NCBI GenBank assembly: GCA_904063045.1
Contig: CAJFCJ010000005.1
Span: 4,187,189-4,229,688 of the forward strand
Direction: 5' to 3'
Length of the DNA stretch: 42,500 bases
Source of the DNA: Dimorphilus gyrociliatus
Lineage: Eukaryota; Annelida; Polychaeta; Dinophilidae
Notes under the pieces: generated by a model
Seen by the model: only the letters and a program-made list of their open reading frames with translations
Told to the model about the DNA's origin: nothing
Database searches by the model: none
Position numbers and translations under genes: made by a program
Shown: one piece after another, positions 13,938-27,923 of the stretch
How positions within the stretch are numbered: the first letter of the stretch is position 1
Layout: the number at the start of each line of letters is the position of its first letter

Positions 13938-16222
13938 CTTTCAGCCCTTTCAATCAAAAAATAAAAGGTTAAAATAACGATTTATCACCGTTCTTCCTAC
14001 CTACCTCCTTTACCGCTTTTTGTTGTTATTGTCTTGTACACTTTAGTTTTCAATTTGTAAGATAGATGGCGTTAGCAAACAGTTTACAAAATTTTTTTCT
14101 ACTACATTATGATAGCAGATTGACGATTGAACATATTTTCCAGTTGACGTTGTTTTGTACTAACAATTATTATTATTATTATTCTTTATACGTGTTTTCT
14201 GGTATTATTATGTAAAATAATATCAACATAAACAGTATATATATATATATATATGTATGTAATCTTTTTATCTAATTAGTACTGAATGATTATTGAGGTC
14301 AATTATGAAAAGTTGATTTTTCAAACCATATAAAAAAAGAGAGTAGGTCAAAGAGTAAAACAATACAAAACGTCTCAGTCCATTGGTCGATGATTTAGCG
14401 TTATAGAGTTTAGAAATGTAACTAAAGAAGAGAAGTAGTTAAAACAAACATCGGAACGTTTAAAAGGTCTTTTTTAAAGAAGTTATCATAAACATATAGG
14501 CCTTTTCCTTAGGGTATTTTTCTAACTGTTTTGAATGGAATAGAAACGAAGGTTTTAAACGGAAAGACGATGGAAAGTGTATGAGAGAGAGAGAGAGCGA
14601 GAGAAGAAGGGAAAAGAGAAAAGATTGAATGAGCAACAGCCGAATTATGATGAGGAGTACGTGTAGATAGTATCAACATGAAAATTCATTATAAATAGCT
14701 TTTTTTATGTAAAAGAAAAATTTTAAAGCGAAAAGTATAATTATTATAGAAAGAGAAAGGAACAAAGGGTGGAAGCGGCAAAGATACGCGCAACACGCGT
14801 GCCGTGTCCGTTAAATAGAGAGATATTCGCGAAGGTGCATATAATGTTAAACAAACTCGGGCAAAGTCGGTAAGAATAAAGAATAATCCGGTGAAAGCTT
14901 ATAGCGAAGAAACGAGTCAAGCTCTTTTAAGTGAGATGACGTCAAAAAAGAGAGCTCCTCCTCTCACAATCGGGACAAGATCTTTAATTAAAGCAAATTG
15001 CCCATATGAATATTTTGTCTTGTTTGTTATTAAGAAGCTAATTCTCATTAACAGAATAAATAGATATAGAAATAATATCTTAAGATAGTTGAAACCACCA
15101 GATGGTGCTATGTTAAGTTTATTAAATAGAAGTTCTTTGATATTTAGATAAAATAGGTAATATAACATCATAATTTTCTTATATTATCACCCTATCTTCC
15201 TTTTATCCAGAATCAAAAAATTGATATACCAGTTTCTCCTTAATCTAATAGGTTTAATAAAGAGGATAGAAGAAAGAATGAGACGGAGAGAGAGAGAGAA
15301 AGAGGGAAAACAGAAATAAAAGATTTAATCAAGTACGAAGCTCCAACATGAATTAAAAAAATTTAGTTTCCGTCTCATTTACTTGCAGTTTCCGAGAGGT
15401 AGATTTTTTTTAATATCTCTATCCTCTTTTACTTATTCCATCTCTCTCTCTCTCTCTCTGTCTACCTATCTCCATTCTCTTTTACTTTTATAATAATTTT
15501 ATTTACGAAAAATGAAACGTTGCGTTAAATAAAACAAACGTAGCGTTTTTTTTTTGTTTTTATACCGCATTTATTCTGCTTCTATGAAATGCTTTTTCGT
15601 ATTTTGGAAAGAGAATATGAGAGAGTTGGAGAGAAAGAGAGACAGAGGAAAAAGATATCTCTACTATCTCTACGGACAAATGGAACTGGATTAGAGTTAA
15701 GACATCAGAAAGAGATAAATGTTTATAGTTACATTTTAGTTTTCTTTTTTCCCTTTGCTAATCGAAGCAAGTAAATAACAATTTTTTTGAATAATTGAAT
15801 GACAAACAAGCCAAATAGAGACATCTAGAACATATTTTTATTCAAATAATATAGGAACTTTTTATCCTTCAAAGTATATATATGTACATGTATATATAAA
15901 TTAATGTTAAGCACAGTGATACGCAACGTATAAGACATTGGAGAGAAGAAACATAATTTATGCAAATTAGGCTTATTTAGATATATATAAAAGTTTCTAT
16001 GGATAGGGAAGAGAAAGAGAGAGATGTAGAGAATATTTATGTTGGATATGTTGGATATAGGAACATATAAAAACATTCACATAAAAAAATAAGACCGTTG
16101 ACGCCTATATAGACAAGCAGACCTATAAACGCGACGTTCATCAAATGATACCGCAAAAGTGACTAGGCACGAAGCTGCACAAATGTCGTGTGATTAGAAA
16201 AAGAGAACGACATGAACGCCAC
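13938..16222. other. Gene-free interval between FADS6 and Glass
   Basis: About 2.3 kb of low-complexity DNA. It contains (ATT)n near 14166-14183, (TA)n at 14236-14254, purine tracts at ~14580-14615 and ~15285-15310, and a pyrimidine tract at ~15441-15460. A full palindromic CRE (TGACGTCA) lies at 14937-14944. On the minus strand this is the Glass 3' flank. No credible coding exon was found. Confidence 0.5.
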
Positions 16223-17146
16223 CTACAAAGTCGAATTGGCATGCACTTTCATATGCCTGTTCAAATTTCCACTTTGCGAAAACCTGAGCAAACATAACTT
16301 GCACTGATAAGGTTTTTCTCCGGAATGAATTCGTAAGTGTTTTGTGAGCGTCGACGAATCCGAAAAAGCCTTCTTGCACAATCGGCATCTATAGGGTCTT
16401 TCGCCAGAATGCGTACGCATGTGCGTAGTAACAGACGAACTTTGCGAAAATCGACGTTCACAAACTGGGCATTTAAAAGGTTTTTCTCCAGAATGAGTTC
16501 TCATGTGAGCAGTTAGATTAGCCGCTTGAGAAAATGACTTACTACATGTAGAGCATCTAAACGGTTTTTCACCAGAATGAGTTCTCATATGCGTCTTTAA
16601 AGTCGATGGTCTAGCGTACGTTTTCCCACATATTCTACATAAATTAACTTTTCCCTCGTTTAAATGGGTCATTGGTCTGGGTCGTCTATTGGTGCCCGAC
16701 GACGATGCGGAGGTGGGATAGAACTTATCGGATGGTCTAAAATACGAGGAGGTCGTGTATGAGGGTGCTTGGTAGGCGGCAGAGTGATGATGATGATGAT
16801 GGTGGTGATAATACTGTTCAGCCCACGGTTGTTCACCTCCGCTTCCAACTCCAACATTCATAGACATTGAAACGTTTACCGACATTGCAGGGACGTTTTG
16901 AAAATCTGTTTGATTTACCGGTGACGGATGGTAATAGGGTGGAGGAGAGGGTGGGTGGACAACCGTATGATGCTTGAGAGAAAGGAGAGCGTCCGCAATA
17001 TCCCTACCGGATTCCGTTTTAGGCGGAGGAGCGTAGGGGTTGAACGCAAAAAAATGATCCATTTCCGTTCCACTCGATGGGGCATAATCTGGAGGTCGCC
17101 AGACATCGGTGTAAGTCGGATTGTTTGGTATGTAAGATTGTTCCAT
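16223..17146 (-). CDS. gl: Glass-type C2H2 zinc finger transcription factor
   Basis: Orthologue of Drosophila Glass, a DNA-binding factor required for rhabdomeric photoreceptor differentiation in insects; its role varies among other animals. The 307-residue ORF is intronless. The N-terminal half is Pro/Tyr/His-rich, with an eight-histidine run at 114-121. Five tandem C2H2 fingers occupy 170-302: C170/C173/H186/H190, C198/C201/H214/H218, C226/C229/H242/H246, C254/C257/H270/H274 and C282/C285/H298/H302. The contact helices read [32 protein letters not shown] and QSGNLNRH; this ordered set is characteristic of Glass. The protein ends just after finger 5. A splice acceptor (TTTAG, 8 bp upstream of the ATG) suggests a noncoding first exon further right. 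Shorter than fly Glass (~600 aa), mostly in the N-terminal region. Confidence 0.93.
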   Translation of the reverse strand: MEQSYIPNNPTYTDVWRPPDYAPSSGTEMDHFFAFNPYAPPPKTESGRDIADALLSLKHHTVVHPPSPPPYYHPSPVNQTDFQNVPAMSVNVSMSMNVGVGSGGEQPWAEQYYHHHHHHHHSAAYQAPSYTTSSYFRPSDKFYPTSASSSGTNRRPRPMTHLNEGKVNLCRICGKTYARPSTLKTHMRTHSGEKPFRCSTCSKSFSQAANLTAHMRTHSGEKPFKCPVCERRFSQSSSVTTHMRTHSGERPYRCRLCKKAFSDSSTLTKHLRIHSGEKPYQCKLCLLRFSQSGNLNRHMKVHANSTL

Positions 17147-17752
17147 TTCGATTCTAAAGTATCAAGAAAAAAATTATATAAAATTTCTCATTAATTATTT
17201 CAAAATGGCGGGAACTTGTTTTTTTTTGACAAACGTACGCAGATTAACGAATAATGAGTACTACTACGTTATATTACAAATTATATATGTAACATGTAGG
17301 ATACTCTTCATCCTATAGCTATAAAAGGCCAAATAATAAATATATTTTAACCTACTTTTTCATTTCTTTATCCTTTAAAGTAACATAAAGAAAAAAAGAG
17401 AAAGACAAGAAGAGAAAAAGAAGGAATAAATTAATAACAAAGACAATCTTTATTTTGAAATTATCGTTGTTTTTCCTTTTACTTTTATCTTTACAAACTT
17501 ACATAACAAATTTTAAAGAAAAAGCTAATTTTTCAACACTTTCAATGAAAATCAAGTTTTTCCTCAGGCGTTACACGGGCTACAATACGGTTTTCGCTTC
17601 TCTTTCATTCTCTCACTTACTTTTTATTGTTTTTATTTAAATATGTATCTATATATCTCTTTCTGTTCTTCTCTCTCTCACTCTCACTTTCCCTCAAACC
17701 CAGTCACTCTCTTTCTCTATTTCATTTTCATTCCTCTTTTCCTGTTTGCTCT

Positions 17753-17756
<4 letters not shown>

Positions 17757-17812
<56 letters not shown>
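17757..17812. repeat. (CT)28 microsatellite
   Basis: Uninterrupted 56 bp CT dinucleotide tract, the longest in the window, inside a wider pyrimidine-rich segment (~17640-17815). It would lie in the inferred Glass intron. Confidence 0.97.
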
Positions 17813-17814
<2 letters not shown>

Positions 17815-18523
17815 ATTTGTTTTTTGTTCTCAAAGTTAAGTTATATCAGCTGAAAGATGAGTTATTAACAAAAAATAAAATATAGTTTACTTTTCTGACG
17901 ATTCTCGTTGCCTAAGAGTTTTTTATGTCTTTATCGTTGGAGAGAGTGAGTACGTTTAAAGATGAATACATCGGAGCTTCTCTGCATATATCTGTATTCC
18001 AGTAGAACGTTTTTTTTTGCTTTGCTTTTTGTTTTATTTGCTCTGCGAATTTTTTTTTTTTACTTTAGATTTTTGCTTCTCTTTTGTTTTTTTTTCACTT
18101 TTAAGGAAGAAGTTTTATTCGTCGTTGTATCAAAATCATCTCTATTTTCGTATATAGGCAGTAATAAATGATTTTCACATCCTTTAAAGATTTAAAAGTC
18201 TCCAAAATGATAAAATTTCATGAGAAACGTATCGGAAAGTGCTTTTTTGATGATTTTTCTCAGAGAAAAGCGTCTCTAGGATTCTGGAACTTCACAAACT
18301 GGTACCTGAAATTTACGTCGCCAAGGCGAATCGAAAAACAACTCATGACAAACTGCGGATGAGCAACCCTACACAGTATTTTTATAGGCCTTATATAGAG
18401 CAGCAATAACTGGGCTTCACTTATCATAGAAAGTAAACGCGTATATAAGACATCATTCTTTTGGCTTTGCAACACAATTAGCAAAACCATACAAACAGGA
18501 ATAAAAGCAGACTTACCTTGCTC

Positions 18524-18760
18524 TATTAACACGAACTGTCCAGGCGCAGGTGCAAACAAACTAATAGAAATAAGACGGAGGGGTGGGAACTCGAAGATGA
18601 TTGGCCGAATAATTCAGTTATTTTTGTATGATTGACGGCTACTAAACAGTAGTAATCTAACAGCAAAGGGGCGTGTCAAATGGAGATGACGGACGGTCGA
18701 CATCCTATTAGGATTAAGTAATATCCCGAAGGCGCGTTTCGCGACCGACCGAACGTTCGA
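18524..18760 (-). promoter_or_regulatory. Candidate noncoding first exon of Glass
   Basis: On the minus strand a strong donor (GAGCAAG|GTAAGT, exon edge ~18524) could pair with the acceptor 8 bp upstream of the Glass ATG, giving a ~1.37 kb intron. A TATAAATA box at 18786-18793 would place the start site near 18760. The leader would hold one short uORF starting at 18703 that ends before the donor. The donor does not join in frame with the Glass ORF, so if used it is untranslated. This is inference from signals only. Confidence 0.35.
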
Positions 18761-18811
18761 GTGGCACGCGACACAAAGAGTATATTTATACAATACACTT
18801 CGCAAAACACA

Positions 18812-18819
18812 TGACGTCA
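18812..18819. promoter_or_regulatory. Palindromic CRE (TGACGTCA)
   Basis: Full consensus binding site for CREB/ATF bZIP factors, 19 bp upstream of the minus-strand TATA box proposed for Glass. An identical site occurs at 14937-14944 on the other side of the gene. Confidence 0.5.
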
Positions 18820-19439
18820 TCACAAGCGTAGGACCGCCAAATCTGATGTGTCAGAGGAACTAAGGTGAAATTTGAGCAAAGATGACGGTCGACGCACGAC
18901 GCAATTACTTCTTGTCACTTGTTTTTACTCATTTAGTTACGTATTCATACGGTACTCTACCGTATTTTGATACGGAAATTAATGTTGTAAAATAGGGAGG
19001 GGGAGGAGGAGAATGAAAAGAGAAAAAAAGCAAATAAAACGGTGTTAAATTACCCGAACGAAATATTACGCAATGACTCAACAACGATCCGCAAGGAAAA
19101 CAGTTTTTTGTCATTTGCGCTTCGATTAGGCTTAAAGTATCTACAGGTGGATGATCTCAACAAGCTGCCAAACTTTACTGACACGACAGTGCCTGCTAGC
19201 ATGAAATTTGAGATTCATCCCATGAATTAATCGTCCACCGTTTTTTGTTTCCAACCAGGTGCGTAGATCAAAAGCTAACTGATTAAGATACTATTTACAG
19301 ATAAGACTCGTTCCCATTATTTTCCGCTTCCTTTGCAGTAGCCCTACCGCAACACCGACGATCGTGCCGCCGACAATCGAATGGTTAGGAAGGCAAGCCG
19401 AGATGAAAGGGAGTCGGTTGCATAACTTGCTCGTTCGCT

Positions 19440-19446
19440 TATAAAA
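19440..19446 (+). promoter_or_regulatory. Candidate TATA box without an assigned gene
   Basis: TATAAAA within a GC-richer island (19330-19620) that differs sharply from its AT-rich surroundings. No ORF follows; the first ATG gives only seven codons. It could drive a noncoding RNA or a distal first exon of ILKAP, whose start is 1.5 kb downstream. Confidence 0.3.
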
Positions 19447-20988
19447 ATGTCCGTTGGCCGTTGTTTCGAGTAAATAGTCGAGTTACTTCAAAGAGACGGC
19501 TGGGCCGGAAGCGCGAAAGCGTCGCGTTATCTGATACTCATCCGCGTCGTCTAGAGTATTGATAAACTCTTGGATTAATAAGAATTATATGCTAGGATTA
19601 TCGCGCGTAGCGTGGGAAGGCGACTATATAAAAATAAGACAACTATTCTTAATGATTTATTCATATATCTTAAAGATTTTAAATTTTATCCCGCCTCTCT
19701 CTCCTCCTTCTATCGTTACATTAGTTGCGTAACTACTCTTTACTCTTTTGATAAATTTTAGAGACGCCGTTTTCGTTAATCCTATTTAAATCTACACTTT
19801 ACAAAATTACTTCTTTTGTTATTATATGTTTTATCGAAAATGTTTGCTTTTCTCTTTTGCACATAGATACTTTTCTTTCTTTCTTTTTCTTTAACAAATT
19901 TTAGACGCCTCTCATTTTTCCTCCGCAATTATTCTGTACACTTGTCCCGAGGATATAGAGAAACAGAGAGGGGACGACTGCAGCGAATGAACGACCGTTC
20001 AGTTAACAGGTTTAGATTACAATTGAGCTTAACCTTTGACAACCGTGAACGCATCACTTAATTATACGTGAAAGAGAGATGTATCGCTTGTATTGTTCAA
20101 TCAATCAATTATTTCATTCGTCCATCAGTAAGAGGAGAGGAGAGGAGAGTATCTAAACAGAATTTCAAAGAGTAGAAACAGATTGAATGCGTGCGTAATA
20201 CAGCTAAAAGTCACTCGACAAAATGTCACATATAGGTATTTAAGTTAAGTGTTCAAACAACGATGTTGTCCATTTTAAATGGGTTCAAGTAGTCGACTAA
20301 GAATTTCTTATTTTCCATCAACATTCCTTTTCTTTTCCATGGAATAAAAATCTCTCTCTCTCTTTTCTTCTCTCTTCACTTCATCATTAAAAAAAATTTA
20401 ATTTAAAAGCAGAAGAAAGCCTCGGCTCAAATCGTAAAGTTATTAAATTAATTGTATTAGTAAAATTTCCAACCTGACCAGAAACCTCATCAAGGTGAAT
20501 GAATCTACTTGATAAAACATTCATAGGTTTTCTTATCTTAAGCACAAAAATTAACAGACTATTTTTTTTAAATATAGTTTTATTACTCTATTTTTCTACT
20601 TTTTCCGTTTTTATATCGTCTCCTCTTCATTTTTGCTTGTTTGTTCTTGTTTGTATAAAGAGGTAAGAGGAACTTGATAAGTTGCCTTCTTTCTTTCTTT
20701 CGTTTATTGTTACCCTTATTCCTTTTGTTCTATTATATATCTATTTATTTAATTAATGAACTTATTACTGTATATATTATCAATATTGTGACTCTGAATG
20801 TCATATTTATTCGCTACATCGCTACCTTCTCCCTTCTGTTGTTGTCAGCGACATCTTCAGGAATTCGGCTTCGTTCAATGTATATTGTACACACTCTATT
20901 GGCTAATTGTGTAAATAAACATTTAGGGACAAATAGACTAGTTTCAAGTTTAATGGAGCAATAAAATAATCGTTAATAATCTGTAAAC

Positions 20989-22586
20989 ATGGATTTATTT
21001 GGTGATTTACCAGAACCTGGTAAAAATAATTTTAAAAAACACTTTTTTCAATTAGTTCTTAATATTCGTTTGTTAAGAGCAAAACAAGAACGACGAGAGA
21101 AAAGCTAAAAGAAGTCATGATGATAAAGTTTCGGAAGATGAGACTAAAGCAAAAAAGTCCCAAATGATTAGCATGACTGATTACAAAGGTATGATAACAT
21201 TTAATTAGCCATTTAAATGTTTAATATATAAAGATATATTGTGTATTCTGATTTTATATATCAATTATTTATTTACAGACAATGAGATTATTGGTCTCCA
21301 TTCATACGTCGCCGAACGCAAAGGAGAGAGGGACGAGATGCAAGATACGCACGTTAATATAGATAATTTTACATCGAATGTAGATAACTTGCATCATACT
21401 ATGTGAGAATTCTTGCAATAACTTTCGTGATGATAAGATATAGGAAATTGAAGTGATATACTAAATATTCTAGTGTATTGTATTCTTCTACAGAAAACGG
21501 CTAGCTTATTACGGCGTTTACGACGGACACAATGGAAGTCGGGCTGCGAAGTATTGTGAGGAAAATATGCATGTAATTTTAGCTAAGAAATTAGCGAAGG
21601 GTAAAAGAGAAAGAATGAAAAGAAAAGAGAAAAATTATGTTAAAAAAGAATAATACAATCCTTTTTCAGCCAACTATTCAACCATAGATAAAGATATAAA
21701 AAAGTATTTCATAGAAACCTATAAGAAGGTAGACGACGCTTTTTTAGCAAAAGCATCTCAAACGTAAGCAACGAAATCTATAAATAAATCATATTAAACA
21801 ATGCCTTTTATATGTCTGCTAACGAATTCGTTAAATCTTTTTGAACATCTTCTTCGGAGCAGGAAACCTTCGTGGAAAGATGGAAGCACCAGTACAAGCA
21901 TTCTAATAGTTAATAATATTGCCTATGTTGCGTCCGTTGGGGATAGCAAGGTTAGGGGTTTTACTGATTTTTCTTAATGATGAAAATCAGCCAATGTTCT
22001 TTCTATATATATTTATATTAGTATACATTCATTTCCGCAGGCTGTACTATATAGATTCGACGAAAAGAAGAATAGCCTTACGGGACTAACGCTGACGACA
22101 GATCACAATCCTACATCGTATGAAGAGCGAATGAGAATACAGAAAGCCGGCGGCACTGTTAAAGATGGGCGAGTGCTTGGTTTGTATTTTATAATCAAGT
22201 ATTTTGACATGTACTATGTATTTACGGTCGTTTTTAAACAATAACACTCTGTTCTTCTTTTTAAAGGCCATTTGGAAGTGTCAAGATCGATTGGTGATGG
22301 ACAATATAAAAATCACGGAGTTTCTTGTATACCTGATGTAAAGAGATGCAATATAACTGAGACCGATAGGTTCTTAGTCATAGCCTGTGACGGTTTATGG
22401 AAAAGATTTTCTGTTCAAGAGATAAGCGAACTCTTACCATCGACCGTTGATCCTGCTGAAGATATCGATAAATTACTGGAAAGCTTATCAACGAAACTCG
22501 TCAATATGGCAATTAAAGGCTTGGTCGCTGATAATGTTACAATTTGTATCGTAGCTTTATTAAAACGCCCTTTAACGCCTCAATAA
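20989..22586 (+). CDS. ILKAP: ILKAP-type PP2C serine/threonine phosphatase
   Basis: Mg2+/Mn2+-dependent PP2C phosphatase; vertebrate ILKAP dephosphorylates integrin-linked kinase and acts in cytosol and nucleus. Eight exons: 20989-21019, 21078-21188, 21279-21402, 21494-21600, 21670-21763, 21863-21950, 22041-22179 and 22267-22586, giving 337 aa, with all phases closing. The start MDLFGDLPEP matches the ILKAP N-terminus. PP2C motifs seen in order: VAERKGERDEMQDTH, YGVYDGHNGSRAAKY (metal-binding Asp/Gly), WKDGSTST, ASVGDSKAVLY, DHNPTSYEERMRIQKAGG, EVSRSIGDGQYK, ACDGLW and ADNVTICIV. The N-terminal linker is shorter than in vertebrates (~390 aa). Introns are about 58-100 bp. AATAAA occurs 44 bp past the stop. 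Confidence 0.95.
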
Positions 22587-22927
22587 ATATTACAATAACA
22601 TTTTAACAAAGTCATTTTTTTTAAAAAAAAATAAAACAAGTCTTTTTTTCTATACAACAAAAAAAAAACAAGCGCAAAAAATCCTTTTCTTTCTTTTTTC
22701 CCAGTTTTCATTTTGATAATTAAGAAATGTAAGAATCTCATAATTCTTCATTCAGAGAATGAAACAATTCAACTATTCAAAAAGTGTAAATATTTTAGGT
22801 ATATAATAAGTTGTTGTTGTAACAGTAGCAACTGGTGGAGAGGAGGAGAAGAATGGGGGAAAGGAGAGTAAGATGATTATAGATTTAATTATATTATATG
22901 AGGAATTATTATTGTTGTCTTTTTTTC
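22587..22927. other. Convergent 3' flanks, ILKAP / MST kinase
   Basis: AT-rich 340 bp spacer with A and T runs. Apart from the ILKAP poly(A) signal nothing is recognised. Confidence 0.5.
22630..22635 (+). terminator. Poly(A) signal of ILKAP
   Basis: AATAAA about 44 bp after the stop codon, giving a very short 3' UTR. Another AATAAA overlaps the stop codon itself (22583-22588). Confidence 0.5.
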
Positions 22928-25422
<2,495 letters not shown>

Positions 25423-25814
25423 ATTACTCTATACTTCTATCATCACCCTAAGATTAATATTCGTCAATAAGTGGTTATTTAAGGTCTAAATTAGGCCGAT
25501 GAATTGATTTCTAGCTGCTTTAGTCAAAAATTGAAGGAAACGGGTAGTTAGAGTTTATTTTTTTGCACTCGATGAATCATGATTTATCGCTCAGGTTTAC
25601 AGCGCCATCCAACGCCTAACGTAGTTTGATTTGTTGGCTTATCCTTTGATAAATTTGTAACTTGAATAGATCTTTATATATATTACACAATTGCAAAATG
25701 TAAGCAAACATTGGATTATCTAATTGCAATTTATAACATTCAGAATACTCATAGCGATCTATTTGATTTAGTAATTTTTTACTCTTAAATTACTCGTTAT
25801 CGTTCACCTGAAAG
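25423..25814. promoter_or_regulatory. Shared divergent promoter, MST kinase / BTB-TLDc
   Basis: 392 bp between two divergent start codons. A CGCCAT core lies near the middle (25603-25608), 181 bp from the kinase ATG and 207 bp from the BTB ATG. No TATA box is clear in either direction. Confidence 0.55.
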
Positions 25815-27497
25815 ATGACAACCCGTCATTCTCAAGTTCATTTTGCTGATAAAACTTTGGCAGGGGTTCCAAAATTATTGGATGATTTGCAGAAAGTTAT
25901 TACGGCAAAAGAAATGTCGGATTTAGTATTTTTAATAGGAATTGAACAGGTTCAATTCTATTCTCATAGCTTTATAGTGTGGGCAAGGTAAACCATAGCT
26001 ACTCTATTAACTATTTTGTTTTCACTACTTGTTACATAATAAGAATCCTCTTTTATCTTTCTCTAGATGCCCTAAATTGAGATTACCGGTTTTTTCAAGT
26101 TGTTCAAGGCAGCACCCTCTATTTTTAAAGTATCCCAACTTTCAACCTACAGTCTTTACTGATGTACTACTCTACCTCTATACTGGAAAAATTATATTAA
26201 ATGATCTAACCGTCTTTCCACTTTTAAACATTGCCACCCAATTTGGTCTTGAAGAGTTAGAGGAGGCCTGCGAAAATCATGTACATTCCTCCTTAAATGT
26301 TGAAAATGCTTGTGCTTTCCTAACATCCTCCTTACATTTGGAAGAAGAATGCCAAGATCTTTCCAGAATTTGTCAATCATTTATCGAACAACGCGCCGAA
26401 GCTTGTGTTTATACAGAAGGTTTGTATGTTTAAACACCATCCCTTTTTCTTCTTTCTTTCCTCTGTCGTCTCCTGTTAATTAACCATTAAATGGTCTATT
26501 TTTTAGGTTGGTTGGAGTTACCTAAAGAGGTTCTTCGTCGTATTATTCAAAGTGAGAACCTCTGCCTAGAGGAGGAGGATGTTTGGAGGTCTGTTCTAAA
26601 TTGGGGCAAATTTCGAGCCGGTGTCCCAATGGAGAAAACAATATCCTCTTGGACTCTACAAGAAAAGAATTTTGTTAAAGAAGCCTTACAAGGAATATTA
26701 GAGCATGTCAAATTTCTTCTCATAGATGGTAAAGTATTCGCAGAGGAAGTAGAGCCGACTGGAGTTGTTCCCGTTTCTCTTGCATTGGAGAGGTATCGTC
26801 TAAGCGCGCTTCCCCAAACCACAAAATCTATTCAAGATCCGAGAACTCAACCAAGAGCCTGTTTAAAATTATTCCAAAACACAAAAATCCTTAGTGGATC
26901 CAATAGGGTTCATCTACAAAGACTAATTAACGGTTGGATTGGGGAACAAAAACAAAAATGGAAACTTGTCTTTAGAGCTAGTCGTGACGGATTTAGAGCG
27001 TCAGATTTTCATCGAGTATGTGACGGATATGCTCCAACATGCGTAATTATACAGGTAAGAAAGATAGTTTACGTTTCTTGTTGATAAAACTATCAAAATC
27101 TTTGCTCCTTATATAGAGCTCATCAGGATGCGTGTCTGGAGGATTTAGCGATGTTGCTTGGACAAGTAAAACGCCGGAAAAAGGAAGATATATCTCATCA
27201 AATAGAGCGTTTCTCTTTACGTTAATTAATCAACAGGGAGTCACTCCTAGAAAATTTCATATTACGAGGTCAAATTTTGCAACGTTACATCATCCCCATT
27301 ACGGACCTATATTTGGCGCAGGCGCGGACCTAAGTATCTCTTCAAATTGTAATCAAAATATGGATAGTTATAGCAATATGCCTCATTCGTTTGGAGGACC
27401 TGGAGCAAATTCAACAATTCTAATGGGAAACTACAACTTTTGTATTGAAGATTATGAAGTTTTCACGCCAATGACAGCGGTAGTGACAAACTTGTGA
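25815..27497 (+). CDS. BTB-BACK-TLDc domain protein
   Basis: Exons 25815-25987, 26067-26419, 26507-27054 and 27117-27497 encode 484 aa in closed phase. Residues ~25-150 resemble a BTB/POZ domain (FYSHSFIVWARCPKL, then YLYTGKIILND), a dimerisation and CUL3-binding fold. The BACK-like helical region spans ~150-250. A TLDc domain fills ~305-480: WKLVFRASRDGFRASDFHR, CVSGGFSDVAW, AFLFTL, YGPIFGAGADLSI and a final NFCIEDYEVF, close to the family consensus. TLDc proteins bind V-ATPase or protect from oxidative stress in other animals; with BTB-BACK the likeliest role is a substrate adaptor for a cullin-3 ligase, but this is inference. I recognise no vertebrate protein with the same three-domain order, so no symbol is given. 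Confidence 0.88.
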
Positions 27498-27557
27498 ACA
27501 ATTTAGAAAGAGATTATACGAAAATGACTGGTTTTGCATTTTTCTGTTATTTCAAAA

Positions 27558-27588
<31 letters not shown>

Positions 27589-27923
27589 TAAAGGAAAAAG
27601 AGAAACTGTATGTCTATATATATATATATATATATTCTGTATATGGTTTATAAATACATATTTTTGATTGTATCAATGTATATTATTAGGTGGCGTGATA
27701 ATAGTCGAATCCGGCGTTATCTGATACATTGGAGATCTCTAAATGTACATTTGCTTTATTATTAATAATAATAAAGAAACAAGTATTTAAGTATGACATG
27801 ACGACCGGAAATATAATATTAATAGGAAAAAAGACAGCGTATTTCTTCCAAGGTTTTTAGAGTTTAAAATATCTTTACACAATATTTAATAATAGTATTA
27901 GTGGTAAATCGAATCTATCTTTC
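27498..27923. other. Convergent 3' flanks, BTB-TLDc / HPF1
   Basis: Contains (GA)n at 27566-27588, (TA)n at 27615-27635, then AATAAA on the plus strand (27770-27775) and on the minus strand (27755-27760), so the two genes' candidate poly(A) signals face each other ~10 bp apart. Confidence 0.6.
27755..27775. terminator. Opposed poly(A) signals, HPF1 and BTB-TLDc
   Basis: The minus-strand AATAAA (27755-27760) lies 164 bp past the HPF1 stop. The plus-strand AATAAA (27770-27775) lies 273 bp past the BTB-TLDc stop. If both are used the mature transcripts would overlap by a few tens of bases at their 3' ends. Confidence 0.4.

Larger units (their letters stand above)
17147..20988. other. Long noncoding interval upstream of Glass and ILKAP
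   Basis: About 3.8 kb between divergent genes. The part to ~18520 is pyrimidine-rich on the plus strand and includes a 56 bp (CT)n. ATGGCG lies at 17205-17210. Two GC-richer islands stand out, 18690-18910 (TATA on minus, CRE) and 19330-19620 (TATA on plus). An open frame ending at 19230 has protein-like composition but is unassigned. The remainder, 19650-20980, is AT-rich with no gene seen. Confidence 0.5.

Noticed and set aside
14891-15088. 65-codon plus-strand frame after FADS6
   Set aside because: It starts with GTG, not ATG, and turns into AT-rich hydrophobic low-complexity sequence. No splice context.
17627-17885. Ser/Leu-rich frames over the CT repeat
   Set aside because: Direct translation of a (CT)n microsatellite.
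18260-18559. 99-codon minus-strand frame starting FAPAPGQFVLIEQG
   Set aside because: The apparent start is TTG. The first 15 codons end at a strong splice donor and do not join Glass in frame, so I treat the segment as leader exon, not protein.
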